A stretch of 41,893 nucleotides of DNA. Origin: RGIG5952 sp045603485 (GTDB taxonomy: Bacteria > Verrucomicrobiota > Kiritimatiellia > RFP12 > JAAYLN01). The DNA is taken from positions 1 to 41,893 of the forward strand of contig JAZUMF010000044.1 in assembly GCA_045603485.1 (NCBI GenBank), written 5' to 3'. Positions 8,233-15,187 of this stretch are shown here, piece by piece; the first letter of the stretch is position 1; the number at the start of each line of letters is the position of its first letter. The notes below the pieces were generated by a model. The model saw only the letters and a list, made by a program, of their open reading frames with translations. It searched no databases and was not told the origin of the DNA. Both the position numbers and the translations under genes were made by a program.

Positions 8233-8544
8233 CTATGCAAGGTATGCAAGCAATGCACAATGGAATACAAACAAGATTACAACCCAGCCTGTCAACGACC
8301 ATTTGGCACTCTTGTGTTTGAAGAGCAGAATCCCTATCATAGCACCGGCAGACCCTCCCAACGCCGTCCAAAACAAGAGTTCCTTTTCTGGAATTCGAGG
8401 CAGACATTTTATCGCCGCTCGCTTGTCGCAACCGAACAGAAGCAACACTCCAATGTTGACGGCAAAGAGCAAAAACGGCCACCCTCCGCCGCATACAGCT
8501 CCTGCTATCGCAAGAACAAGCCAGATTAACTCTGCCAAAACCAT
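8233..8544 (-). CDS. DUF1294 family small membrane protein
   Basis: ATG 8544 with GGAG 7 nt upstream gives 103 aa. The longer open frame to 8835 overlaps the preceding gene and has no supporting start. The protein has two to three membrane helices, and the stretch DKRAAI...RIPEKELLFWTALGGSAGAMIGILLFKHKSAKW is split here into recognisable parts: a DKxxA motif, RIPE, a Gly-rich LGG...G helix and a FKHKS motif. These are the hallmarks of DUF1294. Members are short inner-membrane proteins of unknown role that are sometimes fused to cold-shock or zinc domains. Its place inside the operon, 14 nt after an LpoB-like membrane protein, is unusual and ties it to membrane processes. Confidence 0.8.
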   Translation of the reverse strand: MVLAELIWLVLAIAGAVCGGGWPFLLFAVNIGVLLLFGCDKRAAIKCLPRIPEKELLFWTALGGSAGAMIGILLFKHKSAKWSLTGWVVILFVFHCALLAYLA

Positions 8545-8558
8545 ATCGCTCTCCTTGA

Positions 8559-9473
8559 TTATTCCGTTTCCAGACGCAATGCAAATGACATTAGCGACAC
8601 ATTGTAGAGGAAGGCGAGCATTGATGCACCAAGAAATACTGCTACCGGCGCAAACGAACAAAATGTTCCTCCGACCATGAAAAAGGCAAGAATCATGTCG
8701 ATTACCGTGTATACACCTAGCATAAATGCGTTGACCTTGTTTGAGCGCTTCGCAACCATTGTCCTGATGAACGATATCGTGACGATTGGCAACAACAGGA
8801 CAAGAAGAACAAAACCCAAAAGTCTCATATACCACGGAACGACTGATGCGGCAATTTCGACATCGTCGGCTGACTGCCCCAACGTCGAAATTGCTTCTAC
8901 AAAATTTGACGACCCCGCTCCCTCATGAATTTGTCCACCGCAAACGACAACGCCTGTATTCTTATCTACTAATTGCCATTCACCCGTGAGCGTTGCCACG
9001 CCTTTTATAGACTCGAATCTGTCAAGACTACCCCATAAAACACAGTCAACATTTTCTCTTTTTGTTGCTGACCGAGCCTCGTCAGCAGATGTTGCACCTT
9101 TGTTGCGAAGATTCAAAACAGTACGCAACTTCTCGGAGAAGTCAATGTCAGACAGATCGAGGATGTTCGACTGCTCTATACGCTCACGAAGTTTCCGCGA
9201 AAAGTAGTCCGTCGTGTCGTTGGCGAAATGACAAAGCGCCGCGCTTCGCATCCCTCCTCGGTTATGCTGTATGGAATCAACGATTTTATCCACAGCATGG
9301 TCGGCGGCTTTCATTCTGGCGACATCCGGGATGGGCTTGTGTGGCCCAAGATTCGTCCAACCCATGTAGCAAACATAGCCGACGAACAGCGTCATGCCTA
9401 CCTTTGGAATCAGCAGGAACCACCACTTCATAAATGATAGTCCCAACATATTGCCCATGAAACGTTCTTCCAT
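8559..9473 (-). CDS. Membrane protein with LpoB/CsgG-like central domain
   Basis: ATG 9473 is preferred, because AAAGGAG stands 7 nt upstream; ATG 9479 would leave 1 nt. The protein has 304 aa. One transmembrane helix at about 18-38 is followed by a soluble domain (55-205). This contains FANDTTDYFSRKL, a central VDCVLWGSL and a WQLVDKNTGVVV stretch. That is the pattern of LpoB/CsgG-like proteins: a helix, a 'vlyGsi' strand and an 'l.LvDv.tG' strand. Three further hydrophobic helices lie at about 213-238, 249-268 and 274-298. The soluble domain should face the periplasm. The gene lies 26 nt after the AAA+ ATPase gene. It is a candidate envelope-side receptor for the ESCRT-like components. The fold call is by eye and moderately uncertain. 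Confidence 0.65.
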   Translation of the reverse strand: MEERFMGNMLGLSFMKWWFLLIPKVGMTLFVGYVCYMGWTNLGPHKPIPDVARMKAADHAVDKIVDSIQHNRGGMRSAALCHFANDTTDYFSRKLRERIEQSNILDLSDIDFSEKLRTVLNLRNKGATSADEARSATKRENVDCVLWGSLDRFESIKGVATLTGEWQLVDKNTGVVVCGGQIHEGAGSSNFVEAISTLGQSADDVEIAASVVPWYMRLLGFVLLVLLLPIVTISFIRTMVAKRSNKVNAFMLGVYTVIDMILAFFMVGGTFCSFAPVAVFLGASMLAFLYNVSLMSFALRLETE

Positions 9474-9499
9474 ATTCATGCTCCTTTCATGCTGAAACC

Positions 9500-10693
9500 T
9501 CAATCAGAGTCCGAGTCGTCACTTACATTCCCACCCGAATCACGAAACGCAAGATTCTTCTGTATAATTTCAGCATCGCGCTTGGATGTTGGAACTACCG
9601 TTTTCAACGCGCGGTCAAAATCGGCCCATGTAACTGGTTCGATCTTTGCCCATTCTTCAGAACCTTCCGCCTGACTTTTCCGCCTTTCGATCCATCTTCT
9701 TGCCGCAAACTTCCGTGCATCGTCGCATACACCGCCACCATTCTCCTTGTGACTGATTTCCGCCCCGCTGAAACCATCGGTCAAGTCGGAAAGCCTATCG
9801 AGATCAACATCCGAAGATAGCGGCACATCTTTAAGAGCAGAATCAATGATCAGCCGCCGCGTTTCCTTTTCGGGCAACCCAACATATACAGCCGTACTGA
9901 TGCGTCCGCTTCGGGTAATCGCGCTGTCAAGCATCCAAGGCCTGTTTGTGGCGAGAAGGACAAACAGCTGATTACCATCGTCTTTCTTGAAACCATCAAG
10001 TTCGACAAGGAACTGTTCAACCATGCAGACCTTTTGGTTGCCCCGCTTGCGCAACATGGTTTCGCATTCGTCAAGAAAGAGAACGCATTTCTTGTAGGAC
10101 CTGGCCTCACGGAACATCTCTGCTATGTTCTGCTCTGTCTCTCCTACATATTTGCTCTTGAGTTCGTTCAGCTTCACATGCATGAACGTTGTCTTCATCT
10201 CATTGGCGATAGCCTTTGCAAACATAGTCTTGCCAGTTCCAGGCGGACCATACAACAAGAGACCGGTACCCGGCTTGACCTTGAGCGTCTTGTAGATGTC
10301 GGGATGGTTTACGGGATTGATCAAGGCGTCCATGACAACGGCCTTTGCTTCGGTCAGACCCTTTACATCATCCAAAAGGATGTCGCCGACAGATGTGACA
10401 GTCCACTTACCTTTTGCAGACGCATCAACCTCGGCACCTCCCGACTCTTCTTTATTCACGCGAACACCCGGCTTGCCGGCCTTCTCCTTGAAGGTTGCGG
10501 CGATGTCCACCAGTTCGTTCGCGTCCTCAAGATAGGCTTTCGCCACATCCCCCTCGCTTTGATCGGCAAGGTTGAATGTGAATTCTGCCGCCTGTGCCGT
10601 GTGAAAGAATGCCTTTTCATAATCGCCGGCGGCAAGTGCCTTTTCCGCCAACGACTCATGTTCTCTCTTTTTGTCCGCATTGAAACTGCTCAT
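9500..10693 (-). CDS. Vps4-like AAA+ ATPase with N-terminal MIT-like domain
   Basis: The protein has 397 aa, with GGAGG 7 nt before ATG 10693. Residues 4-74 form a three-helix unit (AEKALAAGDYEKAF, HTAQAAEFTF) with the spacing and Ala/Tyr pattern of MIT domains. A linker (75-100) leads to one classical AAA+ module: Walker A GPPGTGKT (149-156), pore-loop KYVGE (181-185), Walker B LFLDEC (205-210), sensor-1 ATN (248-250), two arginine fingers R261/R264 and GFSGAE (307-312). The C-terminal segment VTWADFDRALKTVVPT resembles the last helices of Vps4. The MIT-AAA layout and adjacent Snf7-like gene suggest an ATPase that disassembles ESCRT-III-like filaments. The RxGR fingers resemble general AAA proteins rather than the RRR of eukaryotic Vps4. 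The protein ends in an acidic Asp/Ser tail. Confidence 0.9.
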   Translation of the reverse strand: MSSFNADKKREHESLAEKALAAGDYEKAFFHTAQAAEFTFNLADQSEGDVAKAYLEDANELVDIAATFKEKAGKPGVRVNKEESGGAEVDASAKGKWTVTSVGDILLDDVKGLTEAKAVVMDALINPVNHPDIYKTLKVKPGTGLLLYGPPGTGKTMFAKAIANEMKTTFMHVKLNELKSKYVGETEQNIAEMFREARSYKKCVLFLDECETMLRKRGNQKVCMVEQFLVELDGFKKDDGNQLFVLLATNRPWMLDSAITRSGRISTAVYVGLPEKETRRLIIDSALKDVPLSSDVDLDRLSDLTDGFSGAEISHKENGGGVCDDARKFAARRWIERRKSQAEGSEEWAKIEPVTWADFDRALKTVVPTSKRDAEIIQKNLAFRDSGGNVSDDSDSD

Positions 10694-10716
10694 GCGCTTG
10701 CCTCCAGAGTTTCAGA

Positions 10717-11376
10717 TTACTTCTTTCCATCCATCAACGCCTTGAGCCTGCGACGTCCTTCACCGCTTGCTTCGGAGACACCTCCGACCGCATCCTTCCC
10801 TACTGAAGCCACCTTGCCCGCCACCGACTTTCCGCCCGTGACATCGGCGACAACCTCTTTCTCAAGGTTAGCCATCATCTCCTCTACCGACGGAATGGCA
10901 TCGGACTGGGAAAGGCCATTCATTTCCTTCCCGTACTCCTTTTCCCATATCTTGTCGATGTCACCCTGCTCCGAAAGCGTATCGTCAACGTCGCCAAGCA
11001 CATCAGCAACCTTGTCGGGGTCAATGTCAAGCGTAGAATTCAGAATGCTAAGAGCTTTGGCTAACTCCTGATCGGTTTTCGCCATTTCCATTTTTGTCGC
11101 CAGCTGGCTGAACACCCAGCTCTTGCGTTCGAGCTTGCCCATCATCAGTTCGTTCGACTGAACGGATTGAAGGCATCTTTGAGCAGCGGCCTTCTGACCA
11201 TCACGCAGATACTCACGGGCCTCTGTCCATGCAGCATCGCGTTCCTTTTTCAAGGTCGCAATGCGATCCTTGACGTCGCCAGAAGCGCGTTCAACATCGC
11301 GCAACGCCCTGCGGCGAGCGCGATTCTTCTCGCGTTCAATATCCTTGGAGGACTTGAACAGATCTGCAATACCCAT
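10717..11376 (-). CDS. Snf7/ESCRT-III-like filament protein
   Basis: The protein has 219 aa, with AAGGAA before ATG 11376. The N-terminus MGIADLFKS is a short amphipathic start as in CHMP/Snf7 proteins. Residues 10-50 form a strongly basic helix (10 or more Arg/Lys), and about 58-112 form a second long helix after a turn at RDGQ. A segment LDIDPDKVADVLGDVDD (116-132) matches the alpha-4 pattern of ESCRT-III, and an acidic helical tail follows. The C-terminus RRRLKALM (208-215) resembles the R-L-x-x-L half of a MIM1 motif. Known relatives bind membranes and polymerise. PspA/Vipp1 are the usual bacterial relatives, but the alpha-4 segment, acidic tail and adjacent MIT-AAA gene make a Snf7/CdvB-like relation more likely. 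No transmembrane segment is present. Confidence 0.75.
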   Translation of the reverse strand: MGIADLFKSSKDIEREKNRARRRALRDVERASGDVKDRIATLKKERDAAWTEAREYLRDGQKAAAQRCLQSVQSNELMMGKLERKSWVFSQLATKMEMAKTDQELAKALSILNSTLDIDPDKVADVLGDVDDTLSEQGDIDKIWEKEYGKEMNGLSQSDAIPSVEEMMANLEKEVVADVTGGKSVAGKVASVGKDAVGGVSEASGEGRRRLKALMDGKK

Positions 11377-11414
11377 TTTTGTATTCCTTTCTTTAGGTTG
11401 TTATGAAAAAATGC

Positions 11415-11996
11415 TTATCCCAACTGCGCGATTCTCTCATCGAGAGGATCGGAATGGGATGTATTCTCGGCCACGGGCTCTCCGCCTATAGCGTTCAGGC
11501 GACTATCGAGTTCTGCTTCGTCCTCTTGATGAGAATACGAAGCGTCGCCCAATTCCGCAGAAGCCATGGACTGGACCTTCTGCTCGTCAAGCCATTCCTT
11601 CATGTCAAGCGTCATCTCATCAATCTCCTCCGTACGCGAAGGATTCTCTTCGGCAAATATGAGAATGTCAATCTTGTCTTTTACAAGCTCATCAAGCCGT
11701 ATTCGGTCTGCAATGGCTGACACAGGCTCCGTGATTCGATCCTGTTGCGCAAAGAGCAACTTGATCTCTTCCTTTATAATCTTTTTCCTTCCGGGGCCTG
11801 CAGCATCATACTCGTGCTTTCTCTTGATGAGCTGAGAATCAAGATCGTCAACGCGTTTCTTCAGCGCCTCCAATCTGTCATGGTTGTCTCGTATGGATTC
11901 GGAAAGTTCCGCCTGCTTTTTGCGCAGAGTGTCAATCCGGGTATCCATTAGTCCAAGTTGCTTAGCAACTTCATTTAGAACGTCATTTAGAGCCAT
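11415..11996 (-). CDS. Coiled-coil, possibly ESCRT-III-like, protein with two C-terminal MIM1-like motifs
   Basis: The protein has 193 aa, with AGAGGT before ATG 11996. Residues 5-62 are a heptad-rich coiled coil, and a second helix (70-112, RKKIIKEEIK) and a third (120-146) follow. This hairpin-plus-tail plan resembles ESCRT-III but without a recognisable alpha-4 motif. The disordered acidic tail carries E160-x-x-L163-x-x-R166-L167-x-x-I170 and L185-x-x-R188-I189-x-x-L192, which fit the MIM1 consensus (acidic)xxLxxRLxxL bound by MIT domains. The gene lies 18 nt after the anti-sigma-like gene and 38 nt before the Snf7-like gene. It is probably a second filament subunit or an adaptor that recruits the MIT-AAA ATPase. 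It could also be an unrelated coiled-coil protein. Confidence 0.65.
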   Translation of the reverse strand: MALNDVLNEVAKQLGLMDTRIDTLRKKQAELSESIRDNHDRLEALKKRVDDLDSQLIKRKHEYDAAGPGRKKIIKEEIKLLFAQQDRITEPVSAIADRIRLDELVKDKIDILIFAEENPSRTEEIDEMTLDMKEWLDEQKVQSMASAELGDASYSHQEDEAELDSRLNAIGGEPVAENTSHSDPLDERIAQLG

Positions 11997-12014
11997 TTCT
12001 GTACCTCTTTCTGA

Positions 12015-13481
12015 TTATTCCTTGATTTTCCTTTGCAGGTTGTTTTTTAGAACGAGAAATACTATCAAGACCAAAAACACCGTTAAAGCACCCAGAACAT
12101 TCCACAGTTTTATTTCCCTGCAAATGCTTTGTATCAATAACGTCTGGAGGATAAGCAACGACCCATCCAGCATAAGCCATGGCCACTTGCTTTGCAATGA
12201 CACAAAAGCACCGGCATCCGAACTCCCGTTGGCAGGTGCAATCGCCAATTCTCCTGTAACCTTGTTCTTCACCGAACGCCATCTTTTGTCGCTTTTCCGC
12301 AAATCCTCGAAAATCTCCGCGACACAATCTTGCGGCACTTTGGAAATGTCTGCCATACGAGCCACTGTCATGCTGCATTTAAAAGGCTCACTCTTAAGAA
12401 CTTCGCAGATTCTGTCATGCCAAGTTGCCCACGACTCAGGATAAAGACGATAGACAAGCGTGCGATAGATTGGTCGCATGTGTTCAAGCGAATTGTGTTT
12501 TACCGTCCATGTTTCTGAACCATCGTTGTTCGGCGACGACAACACCTGAATACTGTCAGGCAACTCAACCACATTTAGATTCCTGTCCCACCCTCCGAAC
12601 GATCCGATTGAAAAGCACTTGCAATTTGGAGTCTTCAAGCGGCCTTTCCATTCCTTTACAAACTCCATCACTGCCTCATAGATTTTCCCTCCGGCGGGCT
12701 TTATGGACAATTTCGTTACACCACATTGTTTTTCAACTGCTATATGTGTCACAAAAATTGAATAGACATGGAAAACTACGCCCCATCCGCGAAGTTCATA
12801 CACACGAAAAAGGTTGGCATTTTCGATGTCGCTCCAAACATCTTTGCGTACTTCACTTGAAGAAGGTATGACCCCACGCCTCTCAAGATGCTTGATAAAG
12901 TCACTCTGACGAACTTTGATTTCACGACAAGTACGAAAGTTCACCGTAAAAGGGGACGGAACAAGCTTCACCCACCACGGCAAATTATAGCCAGGGATAG
13001 CCGTACCTTTAAGCGCCTCCATGTTCATTTCAAGCGCAGTGTCAAATTCCCTTTTTCGGTTTTGCATGACATCCAGCTTGGACTGCATTTCCTTATTCGG
13101 ATTTATGTACAGACTCATTCCATTGCGCTTGAAAAGATCAACATTATCATTTGTAGCCAGCACACATTCCCCAGTCACCGGATCTACAATCATATGGTCT
13201 CCGGGTGCAATCGTCATTCTACCCCAACGATCCGCCGTTACTTCCGAGGCTGTTTTGATGTGCTTCCTTACATCGCCTCTCATCGCATTGTGGATAACAC
13301 TTCCGACATCATCCGAATCATCTGGCAACGACCAGTCTTCCGCCGCCAATGTCTCGTTTATGATTCGTAGTTCATGACGGCACTTCTCGCACACCGCGAT
13401 ATGATCGACAATGGCGGCATCCCGTTCGGAGGATTGCTGACGGGCGAATTCTATCAATTCCTCTATGTCAGGACAGCGCAT
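12015..13481 (-). CDS. Zinc-finger anti-sigma-like membrane protein, first complete gene of the operon
   Basis: ATG 13481 (488 aa) is chosen over ATG 13493, because GAGG sits 6 nt upstream and the frame overlaps the end of the sigma remnant by 14 bases, a translational-coupling arrangement. The N-terminus has the zf-HC2 pattern of ECF anti-sigma factors: Cys3, His27, Cys31, Cys34 (HIAVCEKC). Unlike most anti-sigma factors, about 330 residues of unrecognised sequence follow. These include a winged-helix-like stretch near 390-415 (MTVARMADISKVPQD) before two C-terminal transmembrane helices (about 433-452 and 458-478). It may sense membrane state and control a sigma factor that drives this operon. 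Its partner appears broken (see the sigma remnant), so control may now differ. Confidence 0.7.
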   Translation of the reverse strand: MRCPDIEELIEFARQQSSERDAAIVDHIAVCEKCRHELRIINETLAAEDWSLPDDSDDVGSVIHNAMRGDVRKHIKTASEVTADRWGRMTIAPGDHMIVDPVTGECVLATNDNVDLFKRNGMSLYINPNKEMQSKLDVMQNRKREFDTALEMNMEALKGTAIPGYNLPWWVKLVPSPFTVNFRTCREIKVRQSDFIKHLERRGVIPSSSEVRKDVWSDIENANLFRVYELRGWGVVFHVYSIFVTHIAVEKQCGVTKLSIKPAGGKIYEAVMEFVKEWKGRLKTPNCKCFSIGSFGGWDRNLNVVELPDSIQVLSSPNNDGSETWTVKHNSLEHMRPIYRTLVYRLYPESWATWHDRICEVLKSEPFKCSMTVARMADISKVPQDCVAEIFEDLRKSDKRWRSVKNKVTGELAIAPANGSSDAGAFVSLQSKWPWLMLDGSLLILQTLLIQSICREIKLWNVLGALTVFLVLIVFLVLKNNLQRKIKE

Positions 13482-13660
13482 ATAGCACCTCATTCTCCTT
13501 ACCTGTCGGCACTTGCCGCAATTCTTCTCTGTACATACGCATCAATCTACAAGCTCGCGAGAAAAGCTGATTGACATTGGCCTCGGAGGAAATATTAAGC
13601 AGTCGCATGATGTCGCGTGATGTCGCGTGACGACATCTCGCTTACCGTTTTCAAATAATG
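13468..13660 (-). pseudogene. Sigma-factor region-4 remnant, frameshifted by a 10-bp tandem duplication
   Basis: Minus-strand frames here encode YLKTVSEMSSRDI and, after a frame change, MRLLNISSEANV...LFSRACRLMRMYREEL. Together these are typical of sigma-70 region 4.2: an EIAxxLxIS helix, then a recognition helix and the RAxxxLR end. The break coincides with an exact tandem repeat TGTCGCGTGA at 13611-13620 and 13621-13630. Removing one copy restores a single frame. Region 2 is absent: the tRNA-Lys-like sequence lies 5 nt upstream. The frame ends at 13470-13468 inside the anti-sigma-like gene, the usual sigma/anti-sigma order. It is a remnant of the operon's own sigma factor. A sequencing or assembly error could explain the frame change but not the missing N-terminus. 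Confidence 0.65.
13611..13630. repeat. Exact 10-bp tandem duplication
   Basis: TGTCGCGTGA occurs twice head to tail. Because 10 is not a multiple of three, the extra copy shifts the reading frame of the sigma remnant. Slippage is the likely origin. Confidence 0.9.
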
Positions 13661-13665
13661 GACTC

Positions 13666-13738
13666 TCGGGACGGTGGGATTTGAACCCACGACCCTGTGA
13701 TAAAAAGTCACATGCTCTACCAACTGAGCTAACATCCT
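13666..13738 (-). tRNA. tRNA-Lys (UUU), degenerate
   Basis: A 73-nt minus-strand sequence has a D arm (GCTCAGTTGGTAGAGC), an anticodon stem TGTGA/TCACA around the loop CTTTTTA (anticodon TTT), a 5-nt variable loop and a T arm GTGGG-TTCAAAT-CCCAC. The acceptor ends do not pair: 5' AGGATGT against 3' CGTCCCG leaves about five mismatches, although inserting one A before CGTCCC would restore most pairs. Position 37 is T instead of the near-universal purine. No CCA is encoded. It looks like a decaying tRNA copy or the remnant of an integration site. A functional Lys-UUU tRNA should exist elsewhere. Confidence 0.7.
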
Positions 13739-13741
13739 AAA

Positions 13742-13803
13742 CTCTTGTCCTTTTTTTCGCGTCATGTTTAGCAGTCCACCCTTTAACGCGAAAAAAAGAG
13801 TGG
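13742..13803. repeat. Long inverted repeat next to the tRNA
   Basis: CTTTTTTTCGCGT on the left is mirrored by ACGCGAAAAAAAG on the right, around a loop of about 23 nt, and the outer ACTCTT/AAGAGT bases extend the match after a 4-nt interruption. On either strand it forms a hairpin with A/T-rich stem ends. It lies between the putative operon promoter and the tRNA, so it could be an attenuator, a terminator of decayed upstream DNA, or an element end. Confidence 0.6.
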
Positions 13804-14172
13804 CGCGTTTTCTAAATCACCACGTCTTGTAAGAGGCATCGCCAAACGCCCGTTCTAAAACATGAATGATGAAAACACGCCACATGGATTACCCACGTAG
13901 CGCGGTCATCGTATTCCGCTTCAGAACTTGAAAAATTGGCGATTTTCTTACAAAGCGTCATACGCTGATTCGCGTACGCAGTATGGGTTAGGTTGCCCAC
14001 CCCATACATACTCTCACTCCGAAGGAAACGGCGCATTGAGGACAACACGCCCTACCGTTTCATTCGTGGAGAAGCCGGCCATTTCTGGTGCTATGACCGA
14101 TTATATAATTTCAATCAGTTCTTTATTCTTCCTTTCATTGTCTAGTTACTGATGTGAAAATTGTTGTTGCTT

Positions 14173-14202
14173 ATTATACACCAATATCGACCTTAGATGC
14201 AA
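14173..14202 (-). promoter_or_regulatory. Sigma-70-type promoter facing the tRNA and ESCRT-like operon
   Basis: On the minus strand, TTGCAT (14202-14197) is followed after 18 nt by a perfect TATAAT (14178-14173). Transcription would start near 14165 and run through the inverted repeat and the tRNA-Lys remnant into the sigma remnant and operon, giving a leader of nearly 700 nt before the anti-sigma-like gene. No other good promoter was seen closer to that gene. Confidence 0.55.
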
Positions 14203-14264
14203 GTTCCTCGCATAAAAGTGTATACAGGTATTCTGACACCTAAACCAAGGCAGAACCATTATCA

Positions 14265-15185
14265 TTATGCCCAATTGGGAAGTGGGGATTTAAGGATGAT
14301 CGGTGTGCCTGTTATGGGATGAATAAATTCGGCTGAGAGGGAGTGCAAACGAAAGGTTCCTTCTTTTGACTTTTTAGCTCCATAGAGCGTATCGCCGACT
14401 ATCGGGTGTCCTGTCATTGATAGCTGGGCTCTAATTTGGTGGGTAACGCCTGTTAAGATTGTTACTTCTAAGAGCGTTGTTGATTTGAATTTCTTGATTG
14501 GTTTGTATGCTGTCTGGGCATACATGGGTCGAAGCTTTGCGAGGTCTGATTTCCGTTTTACCTGCAGCTTGTCAATCATGTGGCAATATGTGACTGTCGG
14601 GTCATGAACAAGTTCGCAACTGATTTTTCCCGAATGGATAACATTGCCTTCGACCAAAGCCAGATATTTTTTTATGACTTTGCGTTCTGCAAAAGCAGCT
14701 CTCATCGCATTGAAGGTCTCATTGTCTTTGGCAATGATGACTAACCCTGATGTGCCTGCATCAATGCGGTGGACTGCGCCTGCCGCCAATGGTGGCTCGC
14801 CCACATCTGCAATTTGAGGATATTTAGCTACTATGCCATTTAACAGGGTGTTGTTTTCACGGGGGCTGAGTGGATGAACTGAAATTCCCGACTCTTTATT
14901 TACCGCAAGAAAATTTTCGTCTTCATATACGGTGTCTAAAACTACTAGCGGGTTGGGATTGATTCTGTTATCAATTTCTTCAAGGAGCTCTTTTATTTCA
15001 ACATTGGCTCCACTATGTACCTTAATCCCTTTGAGGGCTGGTCGTCCATCGACGGTTATATCACCACGAGCAAGTGCATCTCTAACAAATGCGCGTGTCG
15101 ATGTGGGACATTGCGAGAGGATATAGGCATCAAGCCGTATCCCCTCGCTATCATCGGTTGCCTGCAGATTAAGATTGCGAAGCAA
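14265..15185 (-). CDS. RluA/RluD-family pseudouridine synthase
   Basis: This 306-aa protein has an N-terminal S4 RNA-binding domain (about 14-60: RLDAYILSQCP, SRA-like TRAFVRDALARGDITVDG) and a catalytic domain with HRIDAGTSGL (139-148). The catalytic Asp is 142, and the usual HRLD is changed to HRID. Later motifs KKYLALVEG, THQIRAQL and GHPIVGDTLYG are intact. The family isomerises uridines in 23S rRNA. RluD (helix 69) is the closest type by domain layout, but the substrate cannot be fixed from sequence. It is the last gene of a five-gene operon, starting 2 nt after the serine hydrolase. Confidence 0.92.
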   Translation of the reverse strand: MLRNLNLQATDDSEGIRLDAYILSQCPTSTRAFVRDALARGDITVDGRPALKGIKVHSGANVEIKELLEEIDNRINPNPLVVLDTVYEDENFLAVNKESGISVHPLSPRENNTLLNGIVAKYPQIADVGEPPLAAGAVHRIDAGTSGLVIIAKDNETFNAMRAAFAERKVIKKYLALVEGNVIHSGKISCELVHDPTVTYCHMIDKLQVKRKSDLAKLRPMYAQTAYKPIKKFKSTTLLEVTILTGVTHQIRAQLSMTGHPIVGDTLYGAKKSKEGTFRLHSLSAEFIHPITGTPIILKSPLPNWA

Positions 15186-15187
15186 GG

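Larger units (their letters stand above)
13739..14264. other. Leader/intergenic region upstream of the tRNA and ESCRT-like operon
   Basis: This 526-base stretch holds the inverted repeat at 13742-13803 and a minus-strand promoter near 14173-14202. The minus-strand open frame 13812-14048 starts with GTG, lacks a binding site and encodes nothing recognisable. A short minus-strand stretch near 14025-14095 could encode a peptide ending NAPFPSE but is closed on both sides. The region looks like decayed DNA serving as a long leader. Confidence 0.5.

Noticed and set aside
8233..8835. 200-aa reading of the DUF1294 gene.
   Set aside because: The first 97 residues overlap the preceding gene, lack a ribosome binding site and do not match the family.
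10717..11376. Snf7-like protein called as PspA/Vipp1.
   Set aside because: No sigma-54 phage-shock partner is seen, the alpha-4-like LDIDPDKVADVL segment and short acidic tail fit Snf7 better, and a MIT-AAA gene is adjacent. A distant PspA relation is still possible.
13590..13764. Minus-strand open frame running through the tRNA (MLAQLVEH-type translation) joined to the sigma remnant.
   Set aside because: This is the familiar spurious translation of tRNA sequence; it does not supply sigma region 2.
13812..14048. 78-aa minus-strand open frame upstream of the tRNA.
   Set aside because: GTG start, no ribosome binding site, no recognisable features, and atypical composition.
451..14241. 10-mer CTGACACCTA at 451-460 and again at 14232-14241 could be direct repeats flanking the ESCRT-like block.
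   Set aside because: Only ten bases match, many such pairs are expected by chance in 42 kb, and the flanks share no further identity.
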